Assembly (NCBI GenBank): GCA_002708925.1
Contig: PAPN01000014.1
Coordinates: 182,023 to 246,022, forward strand
Reading direction: 5' to 3'
From: Paracoccaceae bacterium
GTDB taxonomy: Bacteria > Pseudomonadota > Alphaproteobacteria > Rhodobacterales > Rhodobacteraceae
DNA length: 64,000 nucleotides
Below the pieces are notes generated by a model, which did not search any database, was not told where the DNA came from, and worked only from the letters and a program-made list of their open reading frames with translations. Position 1 is the stretch's first letter, and each line of letters opens with the position of its first letter. This document shows positions 50,119 through 58,659 of this stretch, piece by piece. The translations under genes were made by a program, and so were the position numbers.

Positions 50119-51513
50119 ATGCTTGCGACTGACCTGAGCTGCCTGAGTGCCCAAATAGCTGCAATTGCGCCGGTTCGGCGGATCGGGCGCGTTGCGGGCG
50201 TGAGCGGGGGGATCATAAAGGTGCGTGGCCTGACGCAATGTGCCCGTATCGGTGATCAGCTGCGCTTGACCCGTCAAAACGGCGATCAGATCGGAGGAGA
50301 GGTGGTGCGCCTGGAGCAGGATGAACTGGTGATGCTGCCGGATGAGCCCTATGATGGCGTGTCCCTGGACGATGCTGTGGCCTTGTGCCCTCCGGCCAGT
50401 ATTGCGCCGTCGCAGGCCTGGATCGGCCGTGTGATTGATCCGTTTGGCAGGCCATTGGACGGTCGCCCGCTGCTGGGTGGCTTGCAGGCCCGATCTCTGC
50501 AATCTGCGCCGCCCGCGCCAGCAAAACGGCGGGCCATGGGCGGCCGTCTGGAAACCGGGCTGGCGATCATGAATACTCTGTTGCCAATTGTGAAGGGGCA
50601 ACGGATTGGATTGTTCGCAGGCTCTGGTGTCGGAAAGTCCAGTTTGTTGGCGCATTTGGCCCGCAATATGCAGGCCGATGTGGTGGTTATTGCCCTGATC
50701 GGGGAACGAGGCCGGGAACTCCGGGATTTCGTCGAGGACACCTTAGGAGAGCAAGGAATGCAGCGCGCTGTCGTGGTTGCGGCGACCTCGGACCAGTCGG
50801 CGTTGGCGCGGCGTCGTTGCGGTTGGACGGCGATGGCCGTTGCCGAATATTTCAGGGATCAGGGGAAACAGGTGCTGTTCCTTGCCGATTCCATCACCCG
50901 TTTTGCCGAAGCGCACCGAGAAGTGGCTGTAGCCGCCGGAGAGGCCCCTTCTTTGCGTGGCTTCCCACCCTCAACGGCGCATATGATCATGTCTTTGTGT
51001 GAACGGGCGGGGCCTGGCGAGAAAGGTACAGGGGACATCACGGGCATTTTCAGTGTGCTTGTCGCGGGGTCCGATATGGAAGAGCCAATCGCTGACATCC
51101 TGCGAGGTGTGCTGGACGGCCATGTTGTGTTGGACCGGACGATTGCCGAGCGTGGCCGCTATCCCGCGATTGATCTGCTTCGCTCTGTTTCTCGCAGCTT
51201 GCCGAATGCGGCGACTGCGGATGAAAATGCGATGCTGAGCGAGGCGCGCCAATTGTTAGGGGCCTATGATCAATCTGAAATGATGGTGCGGGCCGGCCTT
51301 TATGCAGCTGGGAATGATGAAACGCTGGATCGCGCTGTTGCAATCTGGCCGGAACTGGACGCGTTCATTGGCCTGAAGGAAACCCAAGGCGGCGATGCCA
51401 GCTTTGCCAAGCTGCAATTGCTTTTGCGCCGGTCGCGTTCTTCTGTGCGGGCACCTTTGGCGCAAGGCGCGCAACCATCACGCTTGCAACAGGGTAAGGG
51501 CAATCGAGGCTGA
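50119..51513 (+). CDS. fliI: Flagellum-specific export ATPase FliI
   Basis: A 464-residue ATPase read from the ATG at 50119 with GGAGAG upstream; a TTG four codons earlier is rejected. Walker A is GSGVGKSS (residues 168-175), followed by ALIGERGRELRDFVED. Walker B is VLFLADSITRFAEAHRE, and YPAIDLLRSVSRSLP is the usual C-terminal F1-like motif. It drives export of rod, hook and filament proteins. It is the only gene of its transcript on this strand; fliH and fliJ are absent nearby. Its 3' end overlaps the convergent DUF1217 gene by 36 bases. Confidence 0.96.
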   Translation: MLATDLSCLSAQIAAIAPVRRIGRVAGVSGGIIKVRGLTQCARIGDQLRLTRQNGDQIGGEVVRLEQDELVMLPDEPYDGVSLDDAVALCPPASIAPSQAWIGRVIDPFGRPLDGRPLLGGLQARSLQSAPPAPAKRRAMGGRLETGLAIMNTLLPIVKGQRIGLFAGSGVGKSSLLAHLARNMQADVVVIALIGERGRELRDFVEDTLGEQGMQRAVVVAATSDQSALARRRCGWTAMAVAEYFRDQGKQVLFLADSITRFAEAHREVAVAAGEAPSLRGFPPSTAHMIMSLCERAGPGEKGTGDITGIFSVLVAGSDMEEPIADILRGVLDGHVVLDRTIAERGRYPAIDLLRSVSRSLPNAATADENAMLSEARQLLGAYDQSEMMVRAGLYAAGNDETLDRAVAIWPELDAFIGLKETQGGDASFAKLQLLLRRSRSSVRAPLAQGAQPSRLQQGKGNRG

Positions 51514-52263
51514 GTTCGTGCTGGCGAAGTTAGAAACTTGTGAGCGCAACAAGAACCTCTCTACCAGTTTGTTCATTGTTTCATCATCAGAGAGGTCGCT
51601 GATGCTGTCCATCCCCAGCTGCTGCTTTGCCTTCTCGGTGAATACCTCCAGCTGCTGGTCCAGGTCGATCTGGGCAAAGCTATCAGGCAGCCCCAAGGCT
51701 GTTTCCATTACTGTTCGCAGCGGGGTATTCCCCATGATCTGAAACCAGCGTGCACGTTCGCTGGCATCGCTTTCGGCCAGTTCGGTCAGCTCACGCTGGG
51801 CGTTCAACGCGAGGCGCATGTCTTCGTCTTGTTCGCCAACCGCGATTTCAAATTCTTGTGCGCGATATTTTGCGATTATTTTATCTGCGAAGTCGGATAA
51901 TTGAGTGTTGGCTATGCCAAGATCGAAACCAAAGGCCTCGGAAAAATCTGCATAGCGGCTGTCGGACATCTTATTGGCCAAGGAGCCGGGCTCAATGGTG
52001 CCTTCCTCAAGAATTTTCCGAATAAAGTAGGTATTGTTGATGTCATCCTGAAGGCCGAATGCCCCAAGGGCCACGCGCATCAGACGACGATCACTAACCA
52101 GATCTTCGGCAGATTGTACTTTCGAGATATTCGCTTCGAAATACTCGGTGTCACGTGTGATCACGACCGAAGAATTAAACACTTCTGTTTGCGTTTCATA
52201 AGTCCGCTCCAGAAAGTTCCAGCCGACCAGACCACTTGCTGGGACAATAGGCTGAAAGCTCAT
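51478..52263 (-). CDS. DUF1217 flagellar protein
   Basis: A 261-residue protein of the DUF1217 family, which in alphaproteobacteria sits among flagellar genes. The core repeats the pattern AEDLVSDRRLMRVALGAFGL and YFIRKILEEG, then SLANKMSDSRYADFSEAFGF. The C-terminus has LVERFLLRSQVSNFASTNS. The family's exact role is not settled. Its start overlaps the flbT stop by 4 bases, so flaF-flbT-DUF1217 form one coupled unit downstream of flagellin. Its 3' end overlaps the convergent fliI gene by 36 bases. Confidence 0.85.
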   Translation of the reverse strand: MSFQPIVPASGLVGWNFLERTYETQTEVFNSSVVITRDTEYFEANISKVQSAEDLVSDRRLMRVALGAFGLQDDINNTYFIRKILEEGTIEPGSLANKMSDSRYADFSEAFGFDLGIANTQLSDFADKIIAKYRAQEFEIAVGEQDEDMRLALNAQRELTELAESDASERARWFQIMGNTPLRTVMETALGLPDSFAQIDLDQQLEVFTEKAKQQLGMDSISDLSDDETMNKLVERFLLRSQVSNFASTNSASIALTLLQA

Positions 52264-52664
52264 GATAGTCGCGCCGCCAGCAGGCGATCCTCCCGTGGGA
52301 GCAGATTACGCAGCGCTTTGAGGCATTGATAAAAACGGTTGTGGATTACTGCATCCGACGCGGCATCAAGTAAATACCGGCTGTCGGTGTCCGTCAGAAT
52401 ATGGCTCAATTCCTCGATGCGCCGCAGCAGTTGTAACCGCGCCTCGTCTGGGTCAGAGTCCCCCGATAGTACCAGTTGTGTTGCATAACAGACACGCCTG
52501 ACGGGCGAGGTGACCTCATCTGGATGAATGGCGTCACGGAGACGCAAAATGTTTGCATCCGGTGTCACGATGGACAGTCTGCTGCGGCGATCGCCATTTT
52601 CGACGACGGCGCCGTTAATGAGCAAACGCTCCTTGGGTCCTAGCTTGAGCACGAGGCCAGTCAT
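52260..52664 (-). CDS. flbT: Flagellin post-transcriptional regulator FlbT
   Basis: A 134-residue cytoplasmic protein with the FlbT pattern LVLKLGPKERLLINGAVVEN at the N-terminus, an RVCYATQLVLSGD segment near residue 57 and RFYQCLKALRNLLPREDRLL near the C-terminus. In Caulobacter FlbT binds the 5' leader of flagellin mRNA and promotes its decay, opposed by FlaF. It overlaps the flaF stop and the DUF1217 start, each by 4 bases. Confidence 0.93.
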   Translation of the reverse strand: MTGLVLKLGPKERLLINGAVVENGDRRSRLSIVTPDANILRLRDAIHPDEVTSPVRRVCYATQLVLSGDSDPDEARLQLLRRIEELSHILTDTDSRYLLDAASDAVIHNRFYQCLKALRNLLPREDRLLAARLS

Positions 52665-53032
52665 TGATGCCCCTCCTGTTGCTTCAGTCCGCGCATCATG
52701 GCGGTGTTGATATCCACCAGCGGCTGGATGTCGGATGTTCTGCGCAGAACTTTGCGGCTATACTGCGCGGTGAATTCGGACAGGTAGAAAATGCGCGCGC
52801 GCAAATCGTTTGGCAGAGCGTTTGCCTCGTCGGCGACATCCGTGGCCAGAAGCGTCCAAAGTTGCCGGTTCAAGTGCACCGCAGCAGCTAACGCAGTTGC
52901 GGAGCCACTGTCCGATGCGCGTTTCAGGCGATGTGTGATCCGGGCAAATGCCTCATATTCAAGGCCGCGGGGCGTACGAATAGGGCCCGCAGTTTGCGCG
53001 TATGCGCGCTGCGCGGTATTAAAAGCGTTCAC
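52661..53032 (-). CDS. flaF: Flagellin regulator FlaF
   Basis: A 123-residue protein read from the GTG at 53030-53032, which has GGAAGG 8 bases upstream; 17 in-frame codons further upstream overlap a hairpin and are rejected. The start VNAFNTAQRAYAQTAGPIRT is typical of FlaF. The C-terminal half (ARIFYLSEFTAQYSRKVLRR) is also conserved. FlaF is needed for flagellin translation in Caulobacter and acts with FlbT. It follows the flagellin gene, whose mRNA it probably controls. Confidence 0.92.
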   Translation of the reverse strand: MNAFNTAQRAYAQTAGPIRTPRGLEYEAFARITHRLKRASDSGSATALAAAVHLNRQLWTLLATDVADEANALPNDLRARIFYLSEFTAQYSRKVLRRTSDIQPLVDINTAMMRGLKQQEGHQ

Positions 53033-53072
53033 GAAAGAACCTTCCTGTCGCTGAAGAATGCAAGTGATGGAG

Positions 53073-53098
53073 GGCTGAGGCACCTAGGCGCCTCAGCC
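53073..53098. terminator. Hairpin between flagellin and flaF (attenuator or mRNA-stability stem)
   Basis: GGCTGAGGC (53073-53081) and GCCTCAGCC (53090-53098) form a perfect 9-bp stem, extendable by a G-U pair. It starts 8 bases after the flagellin stop on the minus strand. No T-run follows, so it is not a standard Rho-independent terminator. A partial terminator or 3'-end stabiliser that lowers flaF relative to flagellin is more likely. Confidence 0.55.
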
Positions 53099-53106
53099 AA
53101 GCCGTA

Positions 53107-54333
53107 TTACCGGAACAGCGACAGAATCGACTGCGGTGCCTGGTTTGCAATCGACAGCGACTGGATTGCCAGTTGCTGCTGCGTTTGCAGGGCTTGCAGG
53201 CGCGCCGAAGCTTCCTCCATATCCGCATCCACCATCGAGCCGATCCCCGATTTCAGCGAGTCGGTCAGTTTAGATACGAAATCAGCCTGAGTTTCGATCC
53301 GACCCTGAGCGGAGCCGAATGCCGCAGCTGCGGAGATCGAGGTATCGATCAGCGTCTCAATGGAGCCAAGTGCAGAAGCGGCACCGCCGGACGTCGAAAC
53401 GTCAATTGCCGCCAAAGCGCCCAGACCACCCGAGTTGGCGTTGGTAAACTGGCCCGAGACATGCAGGCTGTCACCACCATCATTGGTGATGGTCAGACGC
53501 CCCGAGTTGGCGATGTTGTAGTCCACTGTCACGTTCGCTTCGGACGCTTCAATCGCGTCTTTCATGCCAACGGCAATGACATCGGCGGTTGATGTCGAGG
53601 CGATGTCTTCAGCGGTGACAGTATAGCTCACTTCGACATCACCCAGGCGCATCGTAATGCTATCGCCTGCCGCATAGGCAGCGGTACCGTGAGGTTCGAA
53701 TTCGATGACACCGTCATCGTCCGTGCCGCCGTTCGCATCCAGTGAGAAGCCGAAGCTGTCCTGGCCGTCAGCCGAGACGCCCTCGGTGTTAGTTGCATCG
53801 AACACCGCCTTGGCCGTGTAGCCACCGGTCGACAGGTTTTGCGCCGAAACAGAGATGGACGATGCGGTCACGTTGCCCGAGCCGTCACGATCCAGCGACG
53901 CCAACACCGAAGTTGAAGCCGTCGAACCGTCCACCAGGTTCAGACCATTGAACTGCGCTGCCGAGACGACCGAATCGATCTGGTTTTTCAGGGCTGTCAC
54001 GTCATCGTTGATCTTGGAGCGATCGACGTTGCCACCCTGTGCGGCGACGATTTTCTCTTTCATCTGGGTCAGCAGATCGGTGATGGTTTCCGACGCATTC
54101 GCGGCGACCGCCACAGTGGATTCCCCCAGCGACAGGCTGTCCGAAATAGCCTGGAAGCCGGTTACGTCCGATTCCATCACCTTCGAAATGGCCCAAACAG
54201 CCGAGTTGTCCTTGGCCGAGGCGACCTCTTTACCAGTCGAAATTTGATTTTGCGTATCGGCCAGATTCGAGTTAACCGATTTCAGTGTTTGCAGCGCAAC
54301 CATTGCGCCATTGTTGGTCAGAATGCTGGACAT
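53107..54333 (-). CDS. fliC: Flagellin
   Basis: A 408-residue filament subunit. The conserved D0/D1 N-terminus (SILTNNGAMVALQTLKSVNS, then DTQNQISTGKEVASAKD) and the C-terminal pair (GSAQGRIETQADFVSKLTDS, SARLQALQTQQQLAIQSLS) fold together as the filament core. Between them a variable surface region of about 200 residues is rich in Ser, Thr, Gly and Asp (for example SLDRDGSGNVTASSISVS). GAGGAAAA precedes the ATG. The leader to flgN is 204 bases long and may be the target of FlbT. Only one flagellin gene is visible here. Confidence 0.95.
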   Translation of the reverse strand: MSSILTNNGAMVALQTLKSVNSNLADTQNQISTGKEVASAKDNSAVWAISKVMESDVTGFQAISDSLSLGESTVAVAANASETITDLLTQMKEKIVAAQGGNVDRSKINDDVTALKNQIDSVVSAAQFNGLNLVDGSTASTSVLASLDRDGSGNVTASSISVSAQNLSTGGYTAKAVFDATNTEGVSADGQDSFGFSLDANGGTDDDGVIEFEPHGTAAYAAGDSITMRLGDVEVSYTVTAEDIASTSTADVIAVGMKDAIEASEANVTVDYNIANSGRLTITNDGGDSLHVSGQFTNANSGGLGALAAIDVSTSGGAASALGSIETLIDTSISAAAAFGSAQGRIETQADFVSKLTDSLKSGIGSMVDADMEEASARLQALQTQQQLAIQSLSIANQAPQSILSLFR

Positions 54334-54537
54334 AGCATTTTCCTCAAGTCTTTGGCCGCGTTTCGCAGCCGGTTGATCATCCCGCCCCCAAAGGACGGAC
54401 CGAGGGCCCTTCAGACCGTACAGCGAAGATCATTCGACGCTGTGCCACCCAATCTGGATGCGGGATCACCATGTGCCGCCAAAGACTAAGAGAACGCTAA
54501 ACCCCTAAATTGAATATTTGGAATTTGATTCAAACGG

Positions 54538-54882
54538 TCAGGCACGTTTTTCCATTCGGCTGACCGCACGGGTGTCCAGCGATTGGCGATGCCCCTGGCT
54601 GTCATAGGTTTCAAGCGACAGCCGCATACGTTTCAGCGTGGCCAGACGCTCTGAGACGCGCTGGATGCCCTCCATCGCACTATTCAGCAGCGCGTGATTA
54701 CGCGTCAGTTTACTATGCAGATCGGTCAAATCTGCCTCTCCGGGCTCTCCCAGCCCCTCGACCAGATCGCGTTTGCGCTCCAGAAGGTCGGGCAGGGCGT
54801 CCAGCTTGCCTTGTAACAGCAGGCTGCGTTCTTCATCCAAGAGCGTTTGCAGCTTGGCGATCAGATCAGTGTTATTTTGCAT
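54538..54882 (-). CDS. flgN: FlgN-like flagellar export chaperone
   Basis: A 114-residue, mostly helical protein read from the ATG at 54880-54882 with AAGGAGAG upstream; 42 in-frame codons further upstream lie inside flgJ and are rejected. The pattern LIAKLQTLLDEERSLLLQGK followed by LPDLLERKRDLVEGL is typical of FlgN, which escorts hook-associated proteins FlgK and FlgL to the export gate. Those two client genes are not in the window. It overlaps the flgJ stop by 11 bases. Confidence 0.8.
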   Translation of the reverse strand: MQNNTDLIAKLQTLLDEERSLLLQGKLDALPDLLERKRDLVEGLGEPGEADLTDLHSKLTRNHALLNSAMEGIQRVSERLATLKRMRLSLETYDSQGHRQSLDTRAVSRMEKRA

Positions 54883-55144
54883 TTTCTCTCTCCTTAAGTG
54901 CGTGGAACAAGGTTTCGGCCAGTCCGATGCCGCCTGCGCGCACCATTTCTTCGGCCTGGGCTTCGCGGAGGAAAGAGGCGAAATGTTCTTCGCCGGCCCC
55001 CCCACCAAAGGATTCGGACGGCTTGCCGACGCCAGCCGCCTTCAGCATTTCGGATAAAAAGGCCGCTTCCATTTTTTCGGCGGCATGGCGTAGCTGGCTC
55101 AGCCGGTCTGCCATCGGTTCCGGCAGAGACGAAATTTGGGTCAT
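54872..55144 (-). CDS. flgJ: FlgJ-like rod-binding protein (no muramidase domain)
   Basis: A 90-residue protein read from the ATG at 55142-55144 with GGAGAG upstream. The conserved part is LRHAAEKMEAAFLSEMLKAAG and GEEHFASFLREAQAEEM, matching the N-terminal rod-capping domain of FlgJ. The C-terminal peptidoglycan hydrolase of enterobacterial FlgJ is missing, as in other alphaproteobacteria. The separate lytic transglycosylase at 40541-41203 probably supplies that activity. It is divergent from fliK. Confidence 0.88.
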   Translation of the reverse strand: MTQISSLPEPMADRLSQLRHAAEKMEAAFLSEMLKAAGVGKPSESFGGGAGEEHFASFLREAQAEEMVRAGGIGLAETLFHALKERENAK

Positions 55145-55186
55145 AGGTCTCTCCAATTTGAGCAATTTTTTCCAAGCATGACGGCA

Positions 55187-55206
55187 AAGCGGTAAAGAAG
55201 CGGTAA
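55187..55206. repeat. Direct repeat AAGCGGTAA x2 in the flgJ/fliK divergent gap
   Basis: AAGCGGTAA occurs at 55187-55195 and 55198-55206, an 11-base period that puts both copies on one face of the helix. It lies in the 110-base gap between flgJ (minus) and fliK (plus), where both promoters must be. It may be the site of a flagellar regulator. Confidence 0.4.
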
Positions 55207-55254
55207 CTAAAATCACGGAGTTTGCAGGCCTACGAAAGAATTTCGGAGGGGCTT

Positions 55255-57075
55255 ATGAATCTGTCCTTTTTGACATCCGAATTGGGTATAACCATTGGAA
55301 AAAATGCAGAAAAACTGCTTCTTTCAGGCTCTGAAACCCCTGGTTTCAGCTTTGATTCCGTGCTGGAAGCTCTTGCTCGGGAGAGCGAGGATCAAGAGAT
55401 TTCCGTGCCGCAAGCAGAGGGTGAATCGGATGTAAGCTCCGAAGCTGCGTTGCCCGAGGCAGAGGATGCGCCACCCGCCGAAGATGCGGAACTGGCCGAG
55501 AAACCGGCCACGAACGATATCGCGCAGAACGCAGCAACGCCCGATCGCATACCGGAGGAGGCTGCGTATGTCGCCACCGCTCCGGGCAAGGCGCCGAACG
55601 CGCCCGGTGAGCCGCGCGCCGAGTCTCAGCCGAATCTGCGCCCAATCCAGCCCTCAGTCCAAAGTGAAACTGATCATATACAGCCCATTGGCCCCAAAGG
55701 GGCCCGCACAGGCATTGAGGCCATTCACTCCAGCGCCTTTATCGCCCAGGGCACTGATTCGCTGTCCCGGTTTACGAAGGGGGAAGAGCCATCCGTCGCG
55801 TCACCGCAAGCTACGAATCGTGCAAACTCCGATAGCGCGGCGAGGGCGATTATGCCCGCGTCTGACGCGGGTCCATCGTCGGTACAGCATGTGGAAACCC
55901 CTCTTTCAGGGGGGGGGAGCCCCGCAGAAACCAGCAGATTTGCAAGTTCTCCGCCCCTTGCGACCGTGATTTCAGCGCAGTCCGCAACACCTGAAATGTC
56001 CTGGGGGCCGGAGGCTGAGGGCGTTTCTCCGCAACCCGTCCAAACCACGAGAATGGCCGCAGATCATACAGAGCCTCGTGCCTTTGCGCGGATTGAAACG
56101 ATGCCGCGTCAGGATGCGCCTCGGGCCGATATCTCGGTTTCTGCGGAAAACGCGCCTTCAAAATCGGGGCAGGCGTTTGAGAAAGATGCGGTCCTGGGCC
56201 CAGATTTCGCGCCCCTGCCGGCCAGCCGGCCTGTGCAGGAAGCAGCCGCCTTTTTTCTGAGCGCGAATACTCCGTCGTTCGCGCCGTCTTCTTCACAGGC
56301 AGACCAGACGTCACGAGGTCAGTTTACACCCGCCCGTGACACTCCGGTTCCGGTGAATGCGGTCGGTGGCCCGCAGCAAGAGCCTTTTGCCCCGCGCACC
56401 AGTGGGCCTCTTGAAGAGACAAAAGCACTTGCAACGGTCGAAAACGACACCGCGATTGCGCACCCGGCGCCTGAATGGGGCGCCGCCAGATCCCCTCGTG
56501 CAGAGCAAAACCCGTTGCCAGCGGGCGAGCAGCCCAGCCCGGCCGAAATGGCCTTTGTCACCAGACCCGAGCGAGCACTCGCGGGTGAAAAAAACCTGGC
56601 CGAATCAGCCGGGTTCGATGGACAGCCCGAGGCGATGGCCATCGCGGCAGGTACAGAGATTTTAACCGCGCAGCTTTCCCCCACAGGGCGCGGGATTGAA
56701 GCGCAATCAGCGAATGTTGCGCGGCAGGTTGTTCAGCAACTGGCCGAAAATGCCCTGACACCCAACGGTAAAGTCGAAATTTCTCTAAACCCGGAAGAGC
56801 TGGGCCGGGTGCGTCTAACCGCCAGTCAGACAGATCAGGGGGTTGTGCTGATCGTCCAGGCCGAACGCCCCGAGACGCTGGATTTGATGCGCCGGCATCT
56901 GCCCGATCTGATGCAAGACCTGAAAAATATGGGGTTTGGCGATGTCAGCTATTCGGACCAACAGCAGCAGCAGAATCAAGAGAGGGCAGGGACGGCGATC
57001 AGGGCGGACGCCGCGCCGATAGAAGACCCGGAAACCCAGATGGTTCAGGCGACGGGCCTGGATCTGCGCCTTTGA
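55255..57075 (+). CDS. fliK: Flagellar hook-length control protein FliK
   Basis: A 606-residue protein read from the ATG at 55255 with CGGAGGGG upstream. Most of it is a low-complexity, Pro/Ala/Glu/Ser-rich ruler region of about 450 residues. The C-terminal Flg_hook domain has LTPNGKVEISLNPEELGRVR near residue 510 and ERPETLDLMRRHLPDLMQDL near residue 540. It measures hook length and triggers the FlhB switch. The tail has a short Gln run (DQQQQQNQER). flgD follows after 13 bases. Confidence 0.93.
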   Translation: MNLSFLTSELGITIGKNAEKLLLSGSETPGFSFDSVLEALARESEDQEISVPQAEGESDVSSEAALPEAEDAPPAEDAELAEKPATNDIAQNAATPDRIPEEAAYVATAPGKAPNAPGEPRAESQPNLRPIQPSVQSETDHIQPIGPKGARTGIEAIHSSAFIAQGTDSLSRFTKGEEPSVASPQATNRANSDSAARAIMPASDAGPSSVQHVETPLSGGGSPAETSRFASSPPLATVISAQSATPEMSWGPEAEGVSPQPVQTTRMAADHTEPRAFARIETMPRQDAPRADISVSAENAPSKSGQAFEKDAVLGPDFAPLPASRPVQEAAAFFLSANTPSFAPSSSQADQTSRGQFTPARDTPVPVNAVGGPQQEPFAPRTSGPLEETKALATVENDTAIAHPAPEWGAARSPRAEQNPLPAGEQPSPAEMAFVTRPERALAGEKNLAESAGFDGQPEAMAIAAGTEILTAQLSPTGRGIEAQSANVARQVVQQLAENALTPNGKVEISLNPEELGRVRLTASQTDQGVVLIVQAERPETLDLMRRHLPDLMQDLKNMGFGDVSYSDQQQQQNQERAGTAIRADAAPIEDPETQMVQATGLDLRL

Positions 57076-57088
57076 GGAAGGAGCCAAC

Positions 57089-57751
57089 ATGACGACAATC
57101 GATACAACAAGCTCGGCCACCAGCAGCGCCTCGGCGGCGCAATCTGCCACCGTTCTGAACTCGGATTTTGAGACTTTTCTTAAGATGCTCACGGTGCAGA
57201 TGCAGAACCAAGATCCGCTGAATCCCATGGATTCCTCGGAATACGCCATGCAACTGGCGACTTTTTCGGGGCTGGAGCAGCAGGTGCTGACAAATGATCT
57301 GCTGGGGTCTTTGATCTACATGAACAGCCAATCCGGGATGTCGGATCTGGCGGGGTGGATTGGGATGCAGGGGCGCTCAACCGGGCCCGCTCATTTTGAT
57401 GGCACCGAAGGGGTCGAGGTTTTGGTCAACCCCGTGACCTATGCCGAAACGGCGGAACTGGTGGTGTACGATGCCGATGGCAATGAAGTGGATCGAATGA
57501 GTATCGACGCCGATTCGCAAATGGTAACCTGGGACGGGACCGACCCGGACGGGGATGCTCTGGCCAGCGGGCTTTATACGTTCCAGGTGGAAAGCTATGT
57601 GGACGGGAACCTGACGGAAACCAGCTATGGCGAAACCTGGGGCACCATTGTCGAGGCACGCAGCGATTCGGGGGCCGTTATTCTGGTTCTGGAAGGAGGC
57701 GGTGAGATTTACTCGGATGGTGTGACGGGGGTGCGCAGGCCGCAGTCCTGA
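57089..57751 (+). CDS. flgD: Flagellar hook assembly scaffold FlgD
   Basis: A 220-residue protein with the FlgD N-terminal signature FLKMLTVQMQNQDPLNPMDS (near residues 30-49) and AMQLATFSGLEQQVLTNDLL. FLG-type beta-sandwich domains follow, with LVVYDADGNEVDRMSI and VTWDGTDPDGDALASGLYTF. It caps the growing hook. The hook protein gene flgE, usually next, is not present; a phosphotransferase gene follows instead. GGAAGGAG precedes the ATG. Confidence 0.95.
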   Translation: MTTIDTTSSATSSASAAQSATVLNSDFETFLKMLTVQMQNQDPLNPMDSSEYAMQLATFSGLEQQVLTNDLLGSLIYMNSQSGMSDLAGWIGMQGRSTGPAHFDGTEGVEVLVNPVTYAETAELVVYDADGNEVDRMSIDADSQMVTWDGTDPDGDALASGLYTFQVESYVDGNLTETSYGETWGTIVEARSDSGAVILVLEGGGEIYSDGVTGVRRPQS

Positions 57752-57810
57752 TTGCGGTGACTGCTGTGATCGCATAGGTTCCGGCGATCCCCAATCCGGA
57801 CGGAGCCCGC

Positions 57811-58659
57811 ATGTCCAAAGCCCTGGAAATAGAAGCCCTGCTATCGGAAAAGGGTTTGATCACAAAGGGTGAGACGTGGGAGCCATTGCCAGGGGGGCAG
57901 ACCAACCAGCTGTGGCGCGTGGGGCGCGCGGTTGTCAAAAGCTATGCCCAGCCAGACGGCAATCCGGTGTTTCCCAACAGTCCGGAGTGCGAGGCTGCGG
58001 TGCTTCGCGCGCTTTCCGGGCGTGGGATGTCGCCAGGTTTCCTGGGGCAGCTTCGCACCAACAAACAGCATTTTCTGGTGTACGAATTCCTAGAGGGCAA
58101 AGCATGGGCCACCGATGCCGGGCAAGTGGGTAAGCTGCTGCGCGGCCTGCATGAAGCGCCGGCACCCGCGGGATTGCGTGTTTTACCTGGGGGTTCGGGG
58201 CCGGTTTCCAAGCGGGTGGCTGGCTTTCTGGAACAGCTTCCAGCGGATATTGCGGGCTGGTTATCGAAACACAAACCGCAGATGGCGTTGCCTGCCTCGG
58301 AGCGGTATGTGCTTTTGCACGGAGACCCCGTTCCCGGCAACATTGTCATGACACCGCATGGTGCGCGCCTTATTGACTGGCAATGCCCCGCAGTGGGCGA
58401 TGCCGTTGAAGATCTGGCGATCTTTCTGTCGCCTGCGATGCAATGGGTGTATCGCGGCGCGGCGCTGACGTGGGACGAAAGACAGGCCTTTTTGCAAGCC
58501 TATCGGGATTCGGCCATACAGCAGCGACTGGAAAAGATGCAGCCCTGGTACCACTGGGCGATGACGGCCTATTGCGCGTGGAAAACCCAAAGAGGCGCCA
58601 AGGTTTACGCACAGGCGATGCGGTTGGAAATGACCGCGTTAGAGCAATGCCTGAATTAG
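57811..58659 (+). CDS. Aminoglycoside-phosphotransferase-fold small-molecule kinase
   Basis: A 282-residue protein of the APH/choline-kinase superfamily. The nucleotide loop is PLPGGQTNQLWRVG near residue 25. The catalytic loop is VLLHGDPVPGNIV (Asp172) and the metal motif is RLIDWQCPAVGDAVEDLAIF near residue 187. Its natural substrate may be a sugar, choline/ethanolamine or amino acid; the fold is shared by resistance enzymes, but nothing here points to antibiotic resistance. It stands alone between flgD and ubiB, and its 3' end overlaps the convergent ubiB gene by 21 bases. Confidence 0.88.
   Translation: MSKALEIEALLSEKGLITKGETWEPLPGGQTNQLWRVGRAVVKSYAQPDGNPVFPNSPECEAAVLRALSGRGMSPGFLGQLRTNKQHFLVYEFLEGKAWATDAGQVGKLLRGLHEAPAPAGLRVLPGGSGPVSKRVAGFLEQLPADIAGWLSKHKPQMALPASERYVLLHGDPVPGNIVMTPHGARLIDWQCPAVGDAVEDLAIFLSPAMQWVYRGAALTWDERQAFLQAYRDSAIQQRLEKMQPWYHWAMTAYCAWKTQRGAKVYAQAMRLEMTALEQCLN

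Noticed and set aside
57811-58659. Antibiotic-resistance aminoglycoside phosphotransferase
   Set aside because: The fold is shared with many metabolic kinases; there is no mobile element or resistance context.
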